Below, one piece after another: positions 48,393 to 57,661 of a DNA stretch of 64,000 nt (the stretch's first letter is position 1; each line of letters starts with the position of its first letter). This stretch comes from Diaphorobacter limosus (GTDB lineage Bacteria > Pseudomonadota > Gammaproteobacteria > Burkholderiales > Burkholderiaceae_C), in the NCBI RefSeq assembly GCF_033100095.1, contig NZ_CP136921.1, positions 3,499,001 to 3,563,000 of the forward strand, written 5' to 3'. The notes under the pieces were generated by a model. That model was not told the origin of the DNA, ran no database searches, and was given only the letters and a program-made list of their open reading frames with translations. The position numbers were made by a program, and so were the translations under genes.

Positions 48393-49277
48393 ATGACCGC
48401 CAACCATACCCAGCCCATGAGCCAGAAGCAGGCCGACGCTCTACGTCGGGAGTGGGCCTTGCTGCTCAAGATGGGTTACGCCAGCCAATGGACGTCCGCG
48501 CAAAAGATGGCCCGACAGGAGGAAATTGCCACCCTGCTGCTGCACGCGGGTCAGGCCTTGCCACGGGGGATGACCCGGCAGGAATTGCTCGCCAGCGTAT
48601 CCATCCGCAACGCGGAAGGCGGGCGCTACTACGTTGATCTGGCAGACATCCCGCAGCCATGGCGGGATGAGTTCTGGGCGGCGCTTCATGGCTCCGGGCG
48701 CCCCATCGTCGAGGGGGTAGAACGTGCTGCCTACGCCTGGGACTGGGAGGGTTGGGTGTGCGGCCAGGCGTTCGGCGATCCAGCCGTGATGCAGACACTT
48801 CACCAGCTTGCCGAATATCCGGTGCTGGCGGCTCTTGCCGCGTCGCGCACTCAAGCCGCCAGGCTTGATGGCCGGGCCTGCCGCTACCTCTACGAGGCTG
48901 CTGGATCGGTGTTGGCGCAGTACGAGGTGTCGGAGAACGAGCGCGCCTTCATGCAGCAGTTGGGTGTGGTCGTGCAGACGAATCCACGCGAGGCCGAAGA
49001 AGTCATGCTGATGAGCTGCCTGGAGGTTGCCCAAGGTGTTCGTGAAATGCCTTGTTCTGCGCAGCAGGCCAATGTCATGCGTGTGGCGGCGATGGTCATC
49101 GGCAGGAGCTTTCCTGCTTCACAAAAGAGGCTATCGGCGGCTGCGGCAAGGTACTTCGAAGCGCATCCCGGCGAGGAGGTTGAATCGGCAGAGATCGTCA
49201 GGCGCGGCTGGGTTTCCAACTTGCCGCGCTTGTGCGATCGTCTGGAGCGCAAATTGCGAATGGCGAGGGCGCAATGA
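48393..49277 (+). CDS. hypothetical protein coupled to a metallophosphoesterase
   Basis: 294 residues. The ATG at 48393 lies six bases after GGGAG; nearby ATGs at 48348 and 48387 are less well placed. The sequence is Ala/Arg-rich and helical, with LADIPQPWRDEFWAALHGSG and AWDWEGWVCGQAFG blocks and no catalytic motif I recognise. Its stop overlaps the next ATG (ATGA). It is divergent from the RHH trio. Confidence 0.65.
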   Translation: MTANHTQPMSQKQADALRREWALLLKMGYASQWTSAQKMARQEEIATLLLHAGQALPRGMTRQELLASVSIRNAEGGRYYVDLADIPQPWRDEFWAALHGSGRPIVEGVERAAYAWDWEGWVCGQAFGDPAVMQTLHQLAEYPVLAALAASRTQAARLDGRACRYLYEAAGSVLAQYEVSENERAFMQQLGVVVQTNPREAEEVMLMSCLEVAQGVREMPCSAQQANVMRVAAMVIGRSFPASQKRLSAAAARYFEAHPGEEVESAEIVRRGWVSNLPRLCDRLERKLRMARAQ

Positions 49278-49984
49278 TTTACTTCTTTGGCGACACCCAC
49301 GGCCACTTCCAGCATGTGCTGGAGATCGTCTCCAGGGATTGCCCGGCTGCCATCGTCTTCCTGGGCGACCTGCAGGCGCAGCGACCGCTGGACGTGGAGC
49401 TGGAGTCCATTCTTGGGATGACCGAAGTGTGGTTCATCCACGGAAATCACGACACGGATTCCGATGCCGACTACGACCACTTGTTTGGTTCAGCGCTGGC
49501 AGACAGGAACCTGCATGGCCGCGTCGCCGTGGTCAATGGCGTGCGCATTGCCGGACTGGGCGGTGTGTTCCGGGGGCAGGTATGGACGCCGCCGGTGGAC
49601 TGGCTCTACGAGTCATCCAAGGAGTTCACCGCGCGCTGCGGCAGGGGCAATCGCTGGCGCGACGGCCTGCCGCGCAAGCACCGCAGCTCCATCTTTCCGG
49701 AGGATTACTTTCGCCTGGTCTCGCAACGCGCCGATATTCTGGTGACGCACGAGGCGCCCAGCGCGCATCCGCATGGCTTTGATGCGATTGATGAACTGGC
49801 GCGCAGCCTGCGGGTCGGCAAGGCGTTCCATGGCCACCACCATGACTGTCTGGACTACAGCCGCGATCAGGCGCGGCTGGGGTTCGCGGCCTTTGGTGTG
49901 GGGTTTTGCGGGGTGACCGACATGAACGGTGGCTGCATTCAGCCGGGGAAGTTTGACTATGCGCGGGCAGGGCGCCTGCGGTAA
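49274..49984 (+). CDS. calcineurin-like metallophosphoesterase
   Basis: This 236-residue enzyme has the five metal motifs: GDTHGH (6-11), GDLQ (near 36), GNHDTD (near 58), VTHEAPSAH (near 157) and GHHHD (near 188). The substrate is unknown; phosphodiesters, nucleotides and phosphoproteins are all possible. It is translationally coupled to the preceding unknown gene. Confidence 0.88.
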   Translation: MIYFFGDTHGHFQHVLEIVSRDCPAAIVFLGDLQAQRPLDVELESILGMTEVWFIHGNHDTDSDADYDHLFGSALADRNLHGRVAVVNGVRIAGLGGVFRGQVWTPPVDWLYESSKEFTARCGRGNRWRDGLPRKHRSSIFPEDYFRLVSQRADILVTHEAPSAHPHGFDAIDELARSLRVGKAFHGHHHDCLDYSRDQARLGFAAFGVGFCGVTDMNGGCIQPGKFDYARAGRLR

Positions 49985-50119
49985 AGGAATGGATGACTTG
50001 CCTTGTTCCTACAAGGTCGAAATCACGGTGACGGGTCACTTCTGCCCTGCGTGCGATGACACACGAAGATGGCTCCGCCATGTAGGTGCACACCGAAGGA
50101 CATTTCTTGAAAGATCAAG

Positions 50120-50677
50120 GTGATTCTGTTCCTGGATTTTGACGGAGTCCTGCACCCTGACGAGGCGTACTTGGTCAAGGGCCGTCCAGTGCTGCGCGCA
50201 GAAGGCGCTCTGTTCATGTGGGCGCCACTGTTGGTGGGTGCGCTGAAAAATTACCCAGGCGTGCAGATCGTTCTCAGCACGAGTTGGGCGCGTGAATTGA
50301 GGTTCACGCGGGCACGCAGCTTCCTTCCGCCCGAGCTGCAGCAGCGCGTCATCGGCGCAACGTGGAACAGCCGCATGGCATCCAATGACTATGGCGATTT
50401 CTATACCCGAAACAGAAATACGTGGTGGGATCGGGCGACCCGCTATCAACAAATTCGGCGCTATGTGGATAGGGCGCAACTGGTGAGCTGGCTGGCCATT
50501 GATGATGCGCCAGAGGGATGGGCCGACGCTGACCGCGCTCGGTTGATTCAGACCGATCCTCAGCAAGGACTGGGCGATCCTGCAGCCATAGTCCGTTTGC
50601 AGGGGCTTTTGGAGTCTGCAGTGAGGCAAACACAGCCGCAGCGGATGCAAACTCCATGTCGGGGCGGTGAAAAATAA
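50120..50677 (+). CDS. HAD-fold hydrolase domain protein
   Basis: This 185-residue protein starts with the HAD motif I as ILFLDFDGVLHPDE (nucleophile Asp7), then the motif II-like IVLSTSWARE and a late acidic LAIDDAPEGWADAD. The GTG at 50120 is the only start compatible with motif I. It is similar in layout to small HAD domains found with RNA-repair or phage-related cassettes. It is not obviously coupled to its neighbours. Confidence 0.75.
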   Translation: MILFLDFDGVLHPDEAYLVKGRPVLRAEGALFMWAPLLVGALKNYPGVQIVLSTSWARELRFTRARSFLPPELQQRVIGATWNSRMASNDYGDFYTRNRNTWWDRATRYQQIRRYVDRAQLVSWLAIDDAPEGWADADRARLIQTDPQQGLGDPAAIVRLQGLLESAVRQTQPQRMQTPCRGGEK

Positions 50678-50704
50678 GGACACATCGCAATTGGCACCAA
50701 CCCG

Positions 50705-52012
50705 TCAACGAATTTGTCGAGCCATCTCTTTGATGACGGTATGCGAAATGGCCCTGACACAGCGGGACTCACCTGCCATCGTCGCCGCCAGCTCAGGTTG
50801 GGCATGGGCGATCTGGGTGTTCTCGGCTTCGACTTCGCCATACAGCGCTTCAGCCTCGGAAACGATGCGGCTGCGCAGACTCTCCAGCAGGCGCTCGGCC
50901 GTGCCTTTGACCAGGTTCAGCGCCGCACCGGCCTCCAGCAACAGGCCCCGGCGAATGTCCGAGAAGTGCCGCACGCTCAGGATCGGCCAAGCCAATTGGG
51001 TTTGCGCAGGCCAGCCGCTTTTGTCGAAGGCCGGTGAGTCGTACGTTGCGACGCTCAGCAGGTCGTAGAACGGCGCCAGCTGAACGCCCTCGTGCGACAC
51101 CAGAAAGCTGAGGTTTTTCAGGTGTGCGTCGCTGTTGCCGACGAGCACATTGAACACCAGCCAGCCAAACAGCCGCGAACGCGCCACCGCCGGGCTGCGG
51201 CAGGCATTGGCCAGCGCGGCCAGGCTTTCCAGGCTGCCTTGGGTGTATTTGAAACTGCGATCTAGCCCCAGCAGCTGGCAGGCGTCGATCGCATGGCGGC
51301 GCTGCCAGCCTTGCTCACCAGCGATCCGGTCAAAGCGGGCGATCAGGTAAACGGGCGATGGCACGTAACGCCGATGCACCTCAGGCACATCCAGGCCCAG
51401 CCGCCTGGCCAGGCGCATCACAAACCATTCGTTGATCACGGAATGGGGGTAGTCCGCGTCCGGGTGATCGGGCTTGAGGATGTGGGTGGAGGGCGTGGCG
51501 CCCGCTGGCTCAAACAACGCGCCATCTTGCAAAACGACGGCCAGCTTGTGCTGCGCACCGGCCAGCGACATGCGCTTGACGGCGGCGTGCGTCAGCGGTG
51601 CCCTGGGCAACTGGCGGATGCGCGCCTGCAGCGCATCGTCGGGCAAGGGGCGCAAGGGCTCGGTGGTTTGCGGCGCGGCCTCTGGCGGCAGCAAGGTCAG
51701 CGACCCGGCGGATTCCGCCCCGTACCAGGCCAGCAGGCCAAAGGCGTCCGCCGCATCCAGCCGGGCATCCTTGGCCAGCAACACCCGTTGATCTTCTTCC
51801 GGCAGCAGATTGTCAAAGTACCACTGCACCGGGCGCTGGCTGGCGCCATCCAGCAAAGGTTGCGCAGACAAGGGAATGTGCGGGCTGAGCGCAAAGCCCT
51901 TGGGGTTGGCCAGCCAGTCCGGGGTGTACTGAAAACTCCACAGCCCTGCCACTTCCTGCAAACTGCCAACTTCCTGCTGATTGATTGATGCGCGCAAAGA
52001 GCGGCCACTCAT
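50705..52012 (-). CDS. hipA: HipA-family kinase toxin (copy 2)
   Basis: 435 residues, close to Escherichia coli HipA in length and layout. It has an N-terminal couple domain, the SLAGAQHKLAVVL nucleotide loop, ILKPD, the catalytic GNSDAHLKNLSF and the metal motif PFYDLLSVATY. The start at 52012 overlaps hipB by four bases. It is only distantly similar to the copy at 26978. Confidence 0.92.
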   Translation of the reverse strand: MSGRSLRASINQQEVGSLQEVAGLWSFQYTPDWLANPKGFALSPHIPLSAQPLLDGASQRPVQWYFDNLLPEEDQRVLLAKDARLDAADAFGLLAWYGAESAGSLTLLPPEAAPQTTEPLRPLPDDALQARIRQLPRAPLTHAAVKRMSLAGAQHKLAVVLQDGALFEPAGATPSTHILKPDHPDADYPHSVINEWFVMRLARRLGLDVPEVHRRYVPSPVYLIARFDRIAGEQGWQRRHAIDACQLLGLDRSFKYTQGSLESLAALANACRSPAVARSRLFGWLVFNVLVGNSDAHLKNLSFLVSHEGVQLAPFYDLLSVATYDSPAFDKSGWPAQTQLAWPILSVRHFSDIRRGLLLEAGAALNLVKGTAERLLESLRSRIVSEAEALYGEVEAENTQIAHAQPELAATMAGESRCVRAISHTVIKEMARQIR

Positions 52013-52287
52013 GGCTTGCCCTTGCCCTTGTCCTTGTGATTGGCCGGGTCGTTCAGATAAGCCGCCACGCTCTCGGGCACGTCCACCATGACCCGGATGC
52101 CCAGGCCCTCCAGCACCTGAAAGAGCTTGCCCCACTGCACCGTCTCGCCGCCGCACTCGATCTTGCCCAGGAAGTTCTCGCTCACGCCGATGCTGCCTGC
52201 GGCGTCGTCCTGGCGGATCTTCTGCACCTTGCGGCTGGCGCGCACCACCTGGCCAATGGCGGCGGCGTTGGGGATGGGTATGTGCAT
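52009..52287 (-). CDS. hipB: HipB antitoxin / autorepressor (copy 2)
   Basis: This 92-residue XRE protein has VVRASRKVQKIRQDDAAGSI, GVSENFLGKIECGGETVQWG and KLFQVLEGLGIRVMVDVP, the HipB pattern. It precedes hipA with a 4-base overlap. Three phased operators lie directly upstream of its start codon at 52287. Confidence 0.9.
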   Translation of the reverse strand: MHIPIPNAAAIGQVVRASRKVQKIRQDDAAGSIGVSENFLGKIECGGETVQWGKLFQVLEGLGIRVMVDVPESVAAYLNDPANHKDKGKGKP

Positions 52288-52291
52288 GGTT

Positions 52292-52413
52292 AATCCTCGC
52301 GTTTGAGAGGATTTTCTATCATGCTGGAGCGTTTGACAACGAATCCTTACGATTGTGTGGATTCTTGAGAATCCGACGCTATGGAAGGATAAATCCTGAC
52401 AATCTGAGGGATT
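52292..52413. promoter_or_regulatory. three AATCC-N12-GGATT operators, exactly 50 bp apart, upstream of hipBA-2
   Basis: Sites are at 52292-52313, 52342-52363 and 52392-52413. Each is an inverted repeat of AATCC with a 12-base centre; the first extends to AATCCTC / GAGGATT. Equal 50-bp phasing suggests cooperative HipB binding or DNA looping. The first site begins five bases from the hipB start codon. Confidence 0.8.
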
Positions 52414-52593
52414 CGCAATTCTGCATGGCTTGGCTGGTGCCAAGGTAACGCCATCGTTTCAGGCCACAAGACCGCGCGTGGCGGCAGCGCGGCAAGTGGC
52501 CGCAAAAGGAGCCGTCGCTTCGGACGCAGGAACGCGCGGCTTTGTCCCCAGGAGCCGCCGTGCCCGATTTCTCCCGCAATCTGACCCAGCGGC

Positions 52594-52632
52594 CCCATTC
52601 TTTGTGCTTGGCCAGCCAGCACAAAGAATGGG
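52594..52632. repeat. 14-bp-stem hairpin in the hipBA-BREX intergenic region
   Basis: CCCATTCTTTGTGC and its exact complement flank an 11-base loop. No T run follows, so it is not a classic terminator. It could be part of a structured RNA or a protein site. Confidence 0.6.
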
Positions 52633-52684
52633 ACGAATGGGGTTGGGGACAGGTGTTCTTTGTGGCTCTTTGCGTCCAAGCACT

Positions 52685-52990
52685 GTGCTATCGCGGTGCC
52701 GAATACGTGTTGCCAGCGTGTCGCGATGGTGCCATTCAAGTGCCCGCATGGTGCCGTCATCGTGAAAACGCAGCCTCTCCAGCGGCAATGCCCGATCCAG
52801 GTGACATAACGGTGCCATATGCGTGCGCGTTGGGTGGTTCCATGGTGCTTCCATGGTGCGCTGCCACTGTTGGCCAGTCAAACATCAAGGTGTCGTGAGC
52901 GGCTCAGGTAGGTGCCGCCAGGGTGACGGATAGGATCACATAGGTGCCAGTTGCGCGCCATGAAGGTGTCGTTATGGTGTCTTTATGGTG
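52685..52990 (+). repeat. 11-bp phased tandem array upstream of the BREX locus
   Basis: GTG triplets recur in exact 11-base register: eight at 52685, 52696, 52707, 52718, 52729, 52740, 52751 and 52762; six at 52801, 52812, 52823, 52834, 52845 and 52856; then at 52890, 52912, 52923, 52944, 52966, 52977 and 52988 with 11, 21 or 22 steps. The typical unit is ATGGTGCC plus three variable bases. The period is not a multiple of three and all frames are unconvincing, so this is DNA-level structure. Most of the 900-base gap from 52288 to 53192 is thus operators, hairpin and this array. Confidence 0.8.
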
Positions 52991-53192
52991 TTGTCACGGC
53001 AGTCTGCGTGTCGCGAATTCAACGCCGGTGGAAGTTGCCGTTGTGGCATGTACTTTTGGGTCGCTCGCACTGGCGGCTGAAAGAAGGCTTCAGCCGGATG
53101 CTCGTCAGAACTGGCTGGGTGCCTCCATGTTCGAGGTATTGCCAATCTGTGCCAAGATTGCACAAATTCACACACACCCAGCAGACATAGAC

Positions 53193-53408
53193 ATGAACGA
53201 AGCGTCCGATGAAATCCTTACCATCGACGAAGTCGCTGCCTACCTGAAAGCAGGGCGACGCACGGTCTATCGCCTTGCGGCCAACGGCCAGATTCCTGCC
53301 TTCAAGCTGGGCGGTACGTGGCGCTTTCGGCGCACTGAACTGGATCGTTGGATTGCAAGCCGGATTGATACGCACGGCCACTCCAAGTCAGACGGAGTGG
53401 AGAAGTGA
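53193..53408 (+). CDS. excisionase-like helix-turn-helix protein preceding brxF
   Basis: This 71-residue protein contains the MerR/excisionase-type HTH ILTIDEVAAYLKAGRRTVYR, LAANGQIPAFKLGG, TWRFRRTELDRWI. The ATG at 53193 gives a normal domain length; a long frame from 52944 crosses the 11-bp array and is rejected. It overlaps brxF by four bases (GTGA), so it is the first gene of the BREX transcript and a candidate regulator of it. Confidence 0.85.
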   Translation: MNEASDEILTIDEVAAYLKAGRRTVYRLAANGQIPAFKLGGTWRFRRTELDRWIASRIDTHGHSKSDGVEK

Positions 53409-53896
53409 GCCATCGTGTCCCGCAAGGTCATTCCAGCAACCCGGTGCTCGACAGGCTTGAACGGCTGGTCGCAGAGGTTGGCGATCTGCAAAGCAAGCTG
53501 ATCCTGCTGGTGGGCAACAGCAGCAAGACCCTTCTCCTGCGTCAGTTGGCGCAACGGCTGAGCGTCGCCCCGCGCAATGTCGGTGCGACGCTGGGGCATC
53601 GGTTGGCGGCCACGCCCGTTGCCGAGCGCGGCTTCTCGACCAACGAACTGCTACGCGACATCACCGACACCGCACGCGGCAACGCACCGCTGTTGCTCGA
53701 CAACCTCGAAGTGCTGTTCGAGCCAAGCCTGAAGATCAACCCGCTCGACATGATCAAGCGGCTGGCGCACTCGCGCCGTGTCGTTGCCGTGTGGCCGGGC
53801 GAGCTGCGGGATGACCGCTTGGTGTATGCCCGCATGGGGCATCCCGAATACCGCGACTACACCCGCGATGGCGTTGTCGTCTTCGAGGCGACGTAG
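53405..53896 (+). CDS. brxF: BrxF, BREX type 3 P-loop protein
   Basis: This 163-residue small NTPase-like protein has a modified P-loop GNSSKT at 37-42, a Walker B-like LLLDNLEVLF with Asp99, and the C-terminal YARMGHPEYRDYTRDGVVVFE. BrxF is specific to BREX type 3 and sits first in that locus, as here. GTG start overlapping the HTH gene stop. The role of BrxF in exclusion is not established. Confidence 0.88.
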   Translation: MSHRVPQGHSSNPVLDRLERLVAEVGDLQSKLILLVGNSSKTLLLRQLAQRLSVAPRNVGATLGHRLAATPVAERGFSTNELLRDITDTARGNAPLLLDNLEVLFEPSLKINPLDMIKRLAHSRRVVAVWPGELRDDRLVYARMGHPEYRDYTRDGVVVFEAT

Positions 53897-53916
53897 GGCC
53901 AATAAGGAAACAGAAC

Positions 53917-56900
53917 ATGAAATACAGGGATCTCATCCAGTTCGAGCAGATCGAGTCGGTGGTTCAACTGCTCGACGCCGACCGCCCCGACGAGGCCAAA
54001 AAGCTCGTCTCGACCTTCGTCATCTCCGACGACATGGCCGAACGTATCAGCAAACTCATGGTTCCGCAGCTCGGCTTCGACGAAGCGGTCGATCACAAGG
54101 GTGTGCTTATTGTCGGCAACTACGGCACCGGTAAATCGCACTTGATGTCGGTGCTGTCGCTGGTCGCCGAGGACGCCGCCTACGCGCCGATGATCCGCCA
54201 CCCCAAGGTTGTGGATGCGGTGGCATCCATTGCCGGACAATTCAAGGTGCTGCGCATCGAAGTGGGCGGCCTGGAAATGCCGCTGCGCCAGGTCATCACC
54301 CAGCAGCTTGAACGCTTTCTCAAGAAGCTCGGTGTCGATTTCACCTTCCCGGCGGCGGATCAGGAGCTGAACAATAAAGACTCCTTCGAGGAGATGATGG
54401 CCGCGTTTGGTGAGAAATTCCCGAACCAGGGCTTGCTGCTGGTGGTGGACGAGTTCCTCGAATACCTGCAATCGCGCCGCGACCACGAACTGGTACTCGA
54501 CCTAGCCATCCTGCGCCAGATCGGCGAAGTCGCCAAACACCTGAAATTCCGCTTCGTCGCGGGCGTGCAGGAGGCCATTTTCGACAATGGCCGCTTCCAG
54601 CACGTGGCCGACAGCATCCGCCGCGTCAACGAGCGCTTCACGCAAATCCTGATCGACCGTCAGGACGTGAGCTTCGTCGTCTCCGCACGTCTGCTCAAGA
54701 AGACTACCGACCAGCAGAACAAGATTCGCGAATACCTCACGCCGTTTGCCAAGTTCTATGGCTCGATGAACGAACGCATGGACGAATACGTGCGTCTGTT
54801 CCCCGTTCACCCGGACTACCTCAAGACCTTCGAGCAAATTCACTTCACCGAAAAGCGCGGCGCGCTCAAGACCATCGAGACCGCCATGCAGGCCATCCTC
54901 GATCAGAACGTGCCCACCGACCGCCCGCAACTGATCGCCTTTGAGAGTTTCTGGAGCACGGTCAAGGGCAACTCGGTGCTGAAAGCCGATCCCAACATCA
55001 AGGAAGTGCTGCGCGTCTCCGAAGTGCTCGAATCCCGCATTCAGCAGGCCTTCACGCGCCCAGCCTACAAGCCGATGGCGCTGCGTGTTATCAATGGTTT
55101 GTCCGTACACCGCCTGACCACCGGCGGCGACATCCACATTCCCATTGGCCCCACCGCCGCCGAGCTGCGCGACTCCCTGTGCCTGTTTCAGCCCGGCGTC
55201 GAAGACATGCCCGGCGAGCCCGCCGAAAACTTGCTCTCGATGGTGCAAACCGTTATGCGCGAGGTGCTGAAAACCGTCAACGGCCAGTTCATCTCCAAAA
55301 CATCGGACACAGAGCAGTACTACCTCGATCTCAAGAAAGACATTGACTACGACGCCCAGATCGATAAGCGCGCCGAAACCCTGTCCGACGACGCGCTCGA
55401 CCGCGCCTACTACAGCGCTATCAAGGCCTTGATGGAGTGCAGCGACGACCTGCGCTATCCCGGCTTTCAAATCTGGCAATACCAGATCGAGTGGCAGGAG
55501 CACCGTGTCGAGCGCCTGGGCTACCTGTTCTTCGGCGCGCCCAACGACCGCCCCACGGCGCAGCCCGAGCGCGACTTCTACATCTACTTCATTCAGCCAT
55601 TCGACAAGCCCCGCTTTTCGGACACCCAACAGCCGGACGAAGTGTTCTTCCGCCTGAAAGCGCCGGATGAAAATTACAAGCGCCACTTGTCGCAATACGC
55701 CGCTGCGTTGGACTTGACCTCCACCGCCAGCGGCGGCGCAAAGGCGGTGTACCAGTCCAAGGCGCAGGATGCCCTGCGTGCCATGAGCAAGTGGCTGCAA
55801 GAAAAGCAGCTCACCGCCTTTGAAGTCACCTATCAGGGCAAGGCAAAGACCCTGCAAGACTGGGCCAAGGGCGTGTCGCTGCGCGACCGTGCACGCTTGG
55901 GCGCGGACGAACGCATCAACTTCCGCGACATCGTGAATATCGTCTCAGGCCTGGTGTTGGGCCAGCGTTTTGCCGACATCGCGCCGGATTACCCCAAGTT
56001 TCCCGTGTTGGTCACCGAGGCCAACCGCAAATCCCTCATCGGCAGCACGCTGCGCGCACTGGCGGGCGGCACGCGCACCAAGGACGCCACCGCCGTGCTC
56101 GATGCGTTGGAAGTGCTGGAAGGCGAACGCATCGACCCGGCCCATTCGCGCTATGCGCAAGAAGTGTTGAAGCGGCTTGCGGCAAAGGGCCACGGGCAGG
56201 TGCTCAACCGCAACGAACTCATCACGGGCAGCACGGATGTCGAGTACTTTTCTCCGGACAAGCAGCGACTGGAGCCTGACCTGCTCGTCGTGGTGCTGGG
56301 CGTGCTGGCGTACACCGGCGACATCGTGCTGTCGATCACCGGCGACAAGATCGACTCCAGCAAGCTCGCCCTGCTGGCCGAACGCTCGCTCGACGAGCTC
56401 AAGGCCTTCAAGCACATCGAAGCACCCAAGGAAATCAACCTTGCGGTGCTGCGCGCGCTGTTCGAATTGCTTGGGTTGCCACCAGGCCTGGCGCAAGAAG
56501 CCGCTCAAGGGAAGGAGGAGCCTGTCAGGCGGTTGCAGGACGCAGTCAGCGCACTGGTGCCGCGTGTGCTCAAGGCGGGCTCCGATCTCCAGCAAGGCAA
56601 GCTCGGCTTCTGGGGCCAGAACCTGCTACGCGACGAAGAAGCCAAGGACTGGTATGCGCGGCTGGATGCGCTCAAGAAATTCACCGAATCGCTCTCGCCC
56701 TACAACACCGTCGGTAAGCTCAAGAACCTGCGCATCACGCCGGAGGACATCGAACTCCAGAAGAAGAATCTCGACGTGCTCACCGGCGTCGAACGCCTGT
56801 TGGAACTGGTCGGCGAACTGGGCAGCACCGCGTCCTACCTGTCGCAGGCCGAAATGGTCTTGCAGCCCGGTCACGACTGGGTGAAGCAGGCCGAAGCCGC

Positions 56901-57657
56901 ACGCAAGGCGCTGTTCGACAAACTGGGAGAAGACCGCACGGCAGAGCGCGTCGCCGCCGTGCTGGGCGAAGGCCGCCAGACGCTGGCCAAGCTCAAGAAG
57001 GACTATGTCGCCGCCTACATCGCCAGCCACAGCAAGGCGCGGCTGGGCGTGTCCGAGGAGAAAACCCGCAACGCCCTGCGCCGCGACGACCGCCTGCTGG
57101 GCCTGCGTGTGCTGGCGAACGTGTCGCTGATGCCCACCAGCCAGCTCACCGCCTTCGAGGATGAGCTGGGCGGCCTGAAAAGCTGCTCCGCATTGGACGA
57201 ACCCACCCTGCTCGCCATCCCGGTGTGCCCGCACTGCCAGTTCCGCCCGTCCGCCGAGCAACTGGAGCTGCTGCCCGCCGCCAACCGCCTGCACAAGCTG
57301 GACGATGACCTGGATCAGTTGCAGGCCAACTGGCAGCAAACCCTGCTGGAGAACCTGGAAGACCCGTTCACGCAAGCCAGCCTCGGCCTGCTGCCCGCTA
57401 CCAGCAAAAAGCAGATCGAAGCCTTCTTAGCCGCGCGCAAGCTGCCGGAGCCAGTCACCGCCGACTTCGCCAGCGCCGTGCAGGAAGCTCTGTCCGGCTT
57501 GGAGAAGATCATCGTCACCACCGGCGAGCTGCGACTCGCCCTGCTCCACGGCGGCTCGCCCGCCACGCTGGACGAACTGCGCAAGCGCTTTGACACGCTC
57601 ATCAGCGAGCGTGGCAAGGGCAAGGACGCCACCAAGCTAAGGTTTGTGATCGAGTGA
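53917..57657 (+). CDS. brxC: BrxC/PglY-type ATPase of BREX type 3 (DUF6079)
   Basis: 1,246 residues. The AAA-like ATPase region has Walker A GNYGTGKSHLM at 67-77 and Walker B LLLVVDEFLEYLQ with Asp178-Glu179. Long helical regions follow, and a late CPHCQF zinc-like pair lies near residue 1105. It is one of the core BREX components, thought to act on DNA during exclusion and methylation. It lies 20 bases after brxF, and the next gene follows after four bases. Confidence 0.9.
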   Translation: MKYRDLIQFEQIESVVQLLDADRPDEAKKLVSTFVISDDMAERISKLMVPQLGFDEAVDHKGVLIVGNYGTGKSHLMSVLSLVAEDAAYAPMIRHPKVVDAVASIAGQFKVLRIEVGGLEMPLRQVITQQLERFLKKLGVDFTFPAADQELNNKDSFEEMMAAFGEKFPNQGLLLVVDEFLEYLQSRRDHELVLDLAILRQIGEVAKHLKFRFVAGVQEAIFDNGRFQHVADSIRRVNERFTQILIDRQDVSFVVSARLLKKTTDQQNKIREYLTPFAKFYGSMNERMDEYVRLFPVHPDYLKTFEQIHFTEKRGALKTIETAMQAILDQNVPTDRPQLIAFESFWSTVKGNSVLKADPNIKEVLRVSEVLESRIQQAFTRPAYKPMALRVINGLSVHRLTTGGDIHIPIGPTAAELRDSLCLFQPGVEDMPGEPAENLLSMVQTVMREVLKTVNGQFISKTSDTEQYYLDLKKDIDYDAQIDKRAETLSDDALDRAYYSAIKALMECSDDLRYPGFQIWQYQIEWQEHRVERLGYLFFGAPNDRPTAQPERDFYIYFIQPFDKPRFSDTQQPDEVFFRLKAPDENYKRHLSQYAAALDLTSTASGGAKAVYQSKAQDALRAMSKWLQEKQLTAFEVTYQGKAKTLQDWAKGVSLRDRARLGADERINFRDIVNIVSGLVLGQRFADIAPDYPKFPVLVTEANRKSLIGSTLRALAGGTRTKDATAVLDALEVLEGERIDPAHSRYAQEVLKRLAAKGHGQVLNRNELITGSTDVEYFSPDKQRLEPDLLVVVLGVLAYTGDIVLSITGDKIDSSKLALLAERSLDELKAFKHIEAPKEINLAVLRALFELLGLPPGLAQEAAQGKEEPVRRLQDAVSALVPRVLKAGSDLQQGKLGFWGQNLLRDEEAKDWYARLDALKKFTESLSPYNTVGKLKNLRITPEDIELQKKNLDVLTGVERLLELVGELGSTASYLSQAEMVLQPGHDWVKQAEAARKALFDKLGEDRTAERVAAVLGEGRQTLAKLKKDYVAAYIASHSKARLGVSEEKTRNALRRDDRLLGLRVLANVSLMPTSQLTAFEDELGGLKSCSALDEPTLLAIPVCPHCQFRPSAEQLELLPAANRLHKLDDDLDQLQANWQQTLLENLEDPFTQASLGLLPATSKKQIEAFLAARKLPEPVTADFASAVQEALSGLEKIIVTTGELRLALLHGGSPATLDELRKRFDTLISERGKGKDATKLRFVIE

Positions 57658-57661
57658 CGCC

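Noticed and set aside
52685..52990. Array considered as a CRISPR
   Set aside because: The unit is 11 bp with no repeat/spacer alternation and no cas genes nearby.
52944..53192. Upstream extension of the HTH gene as coding
   Set aside because: The extension runs through the 11-bp array, lacks a ribosome site and would add 83 residues to a normal-length excisionase-type domain.
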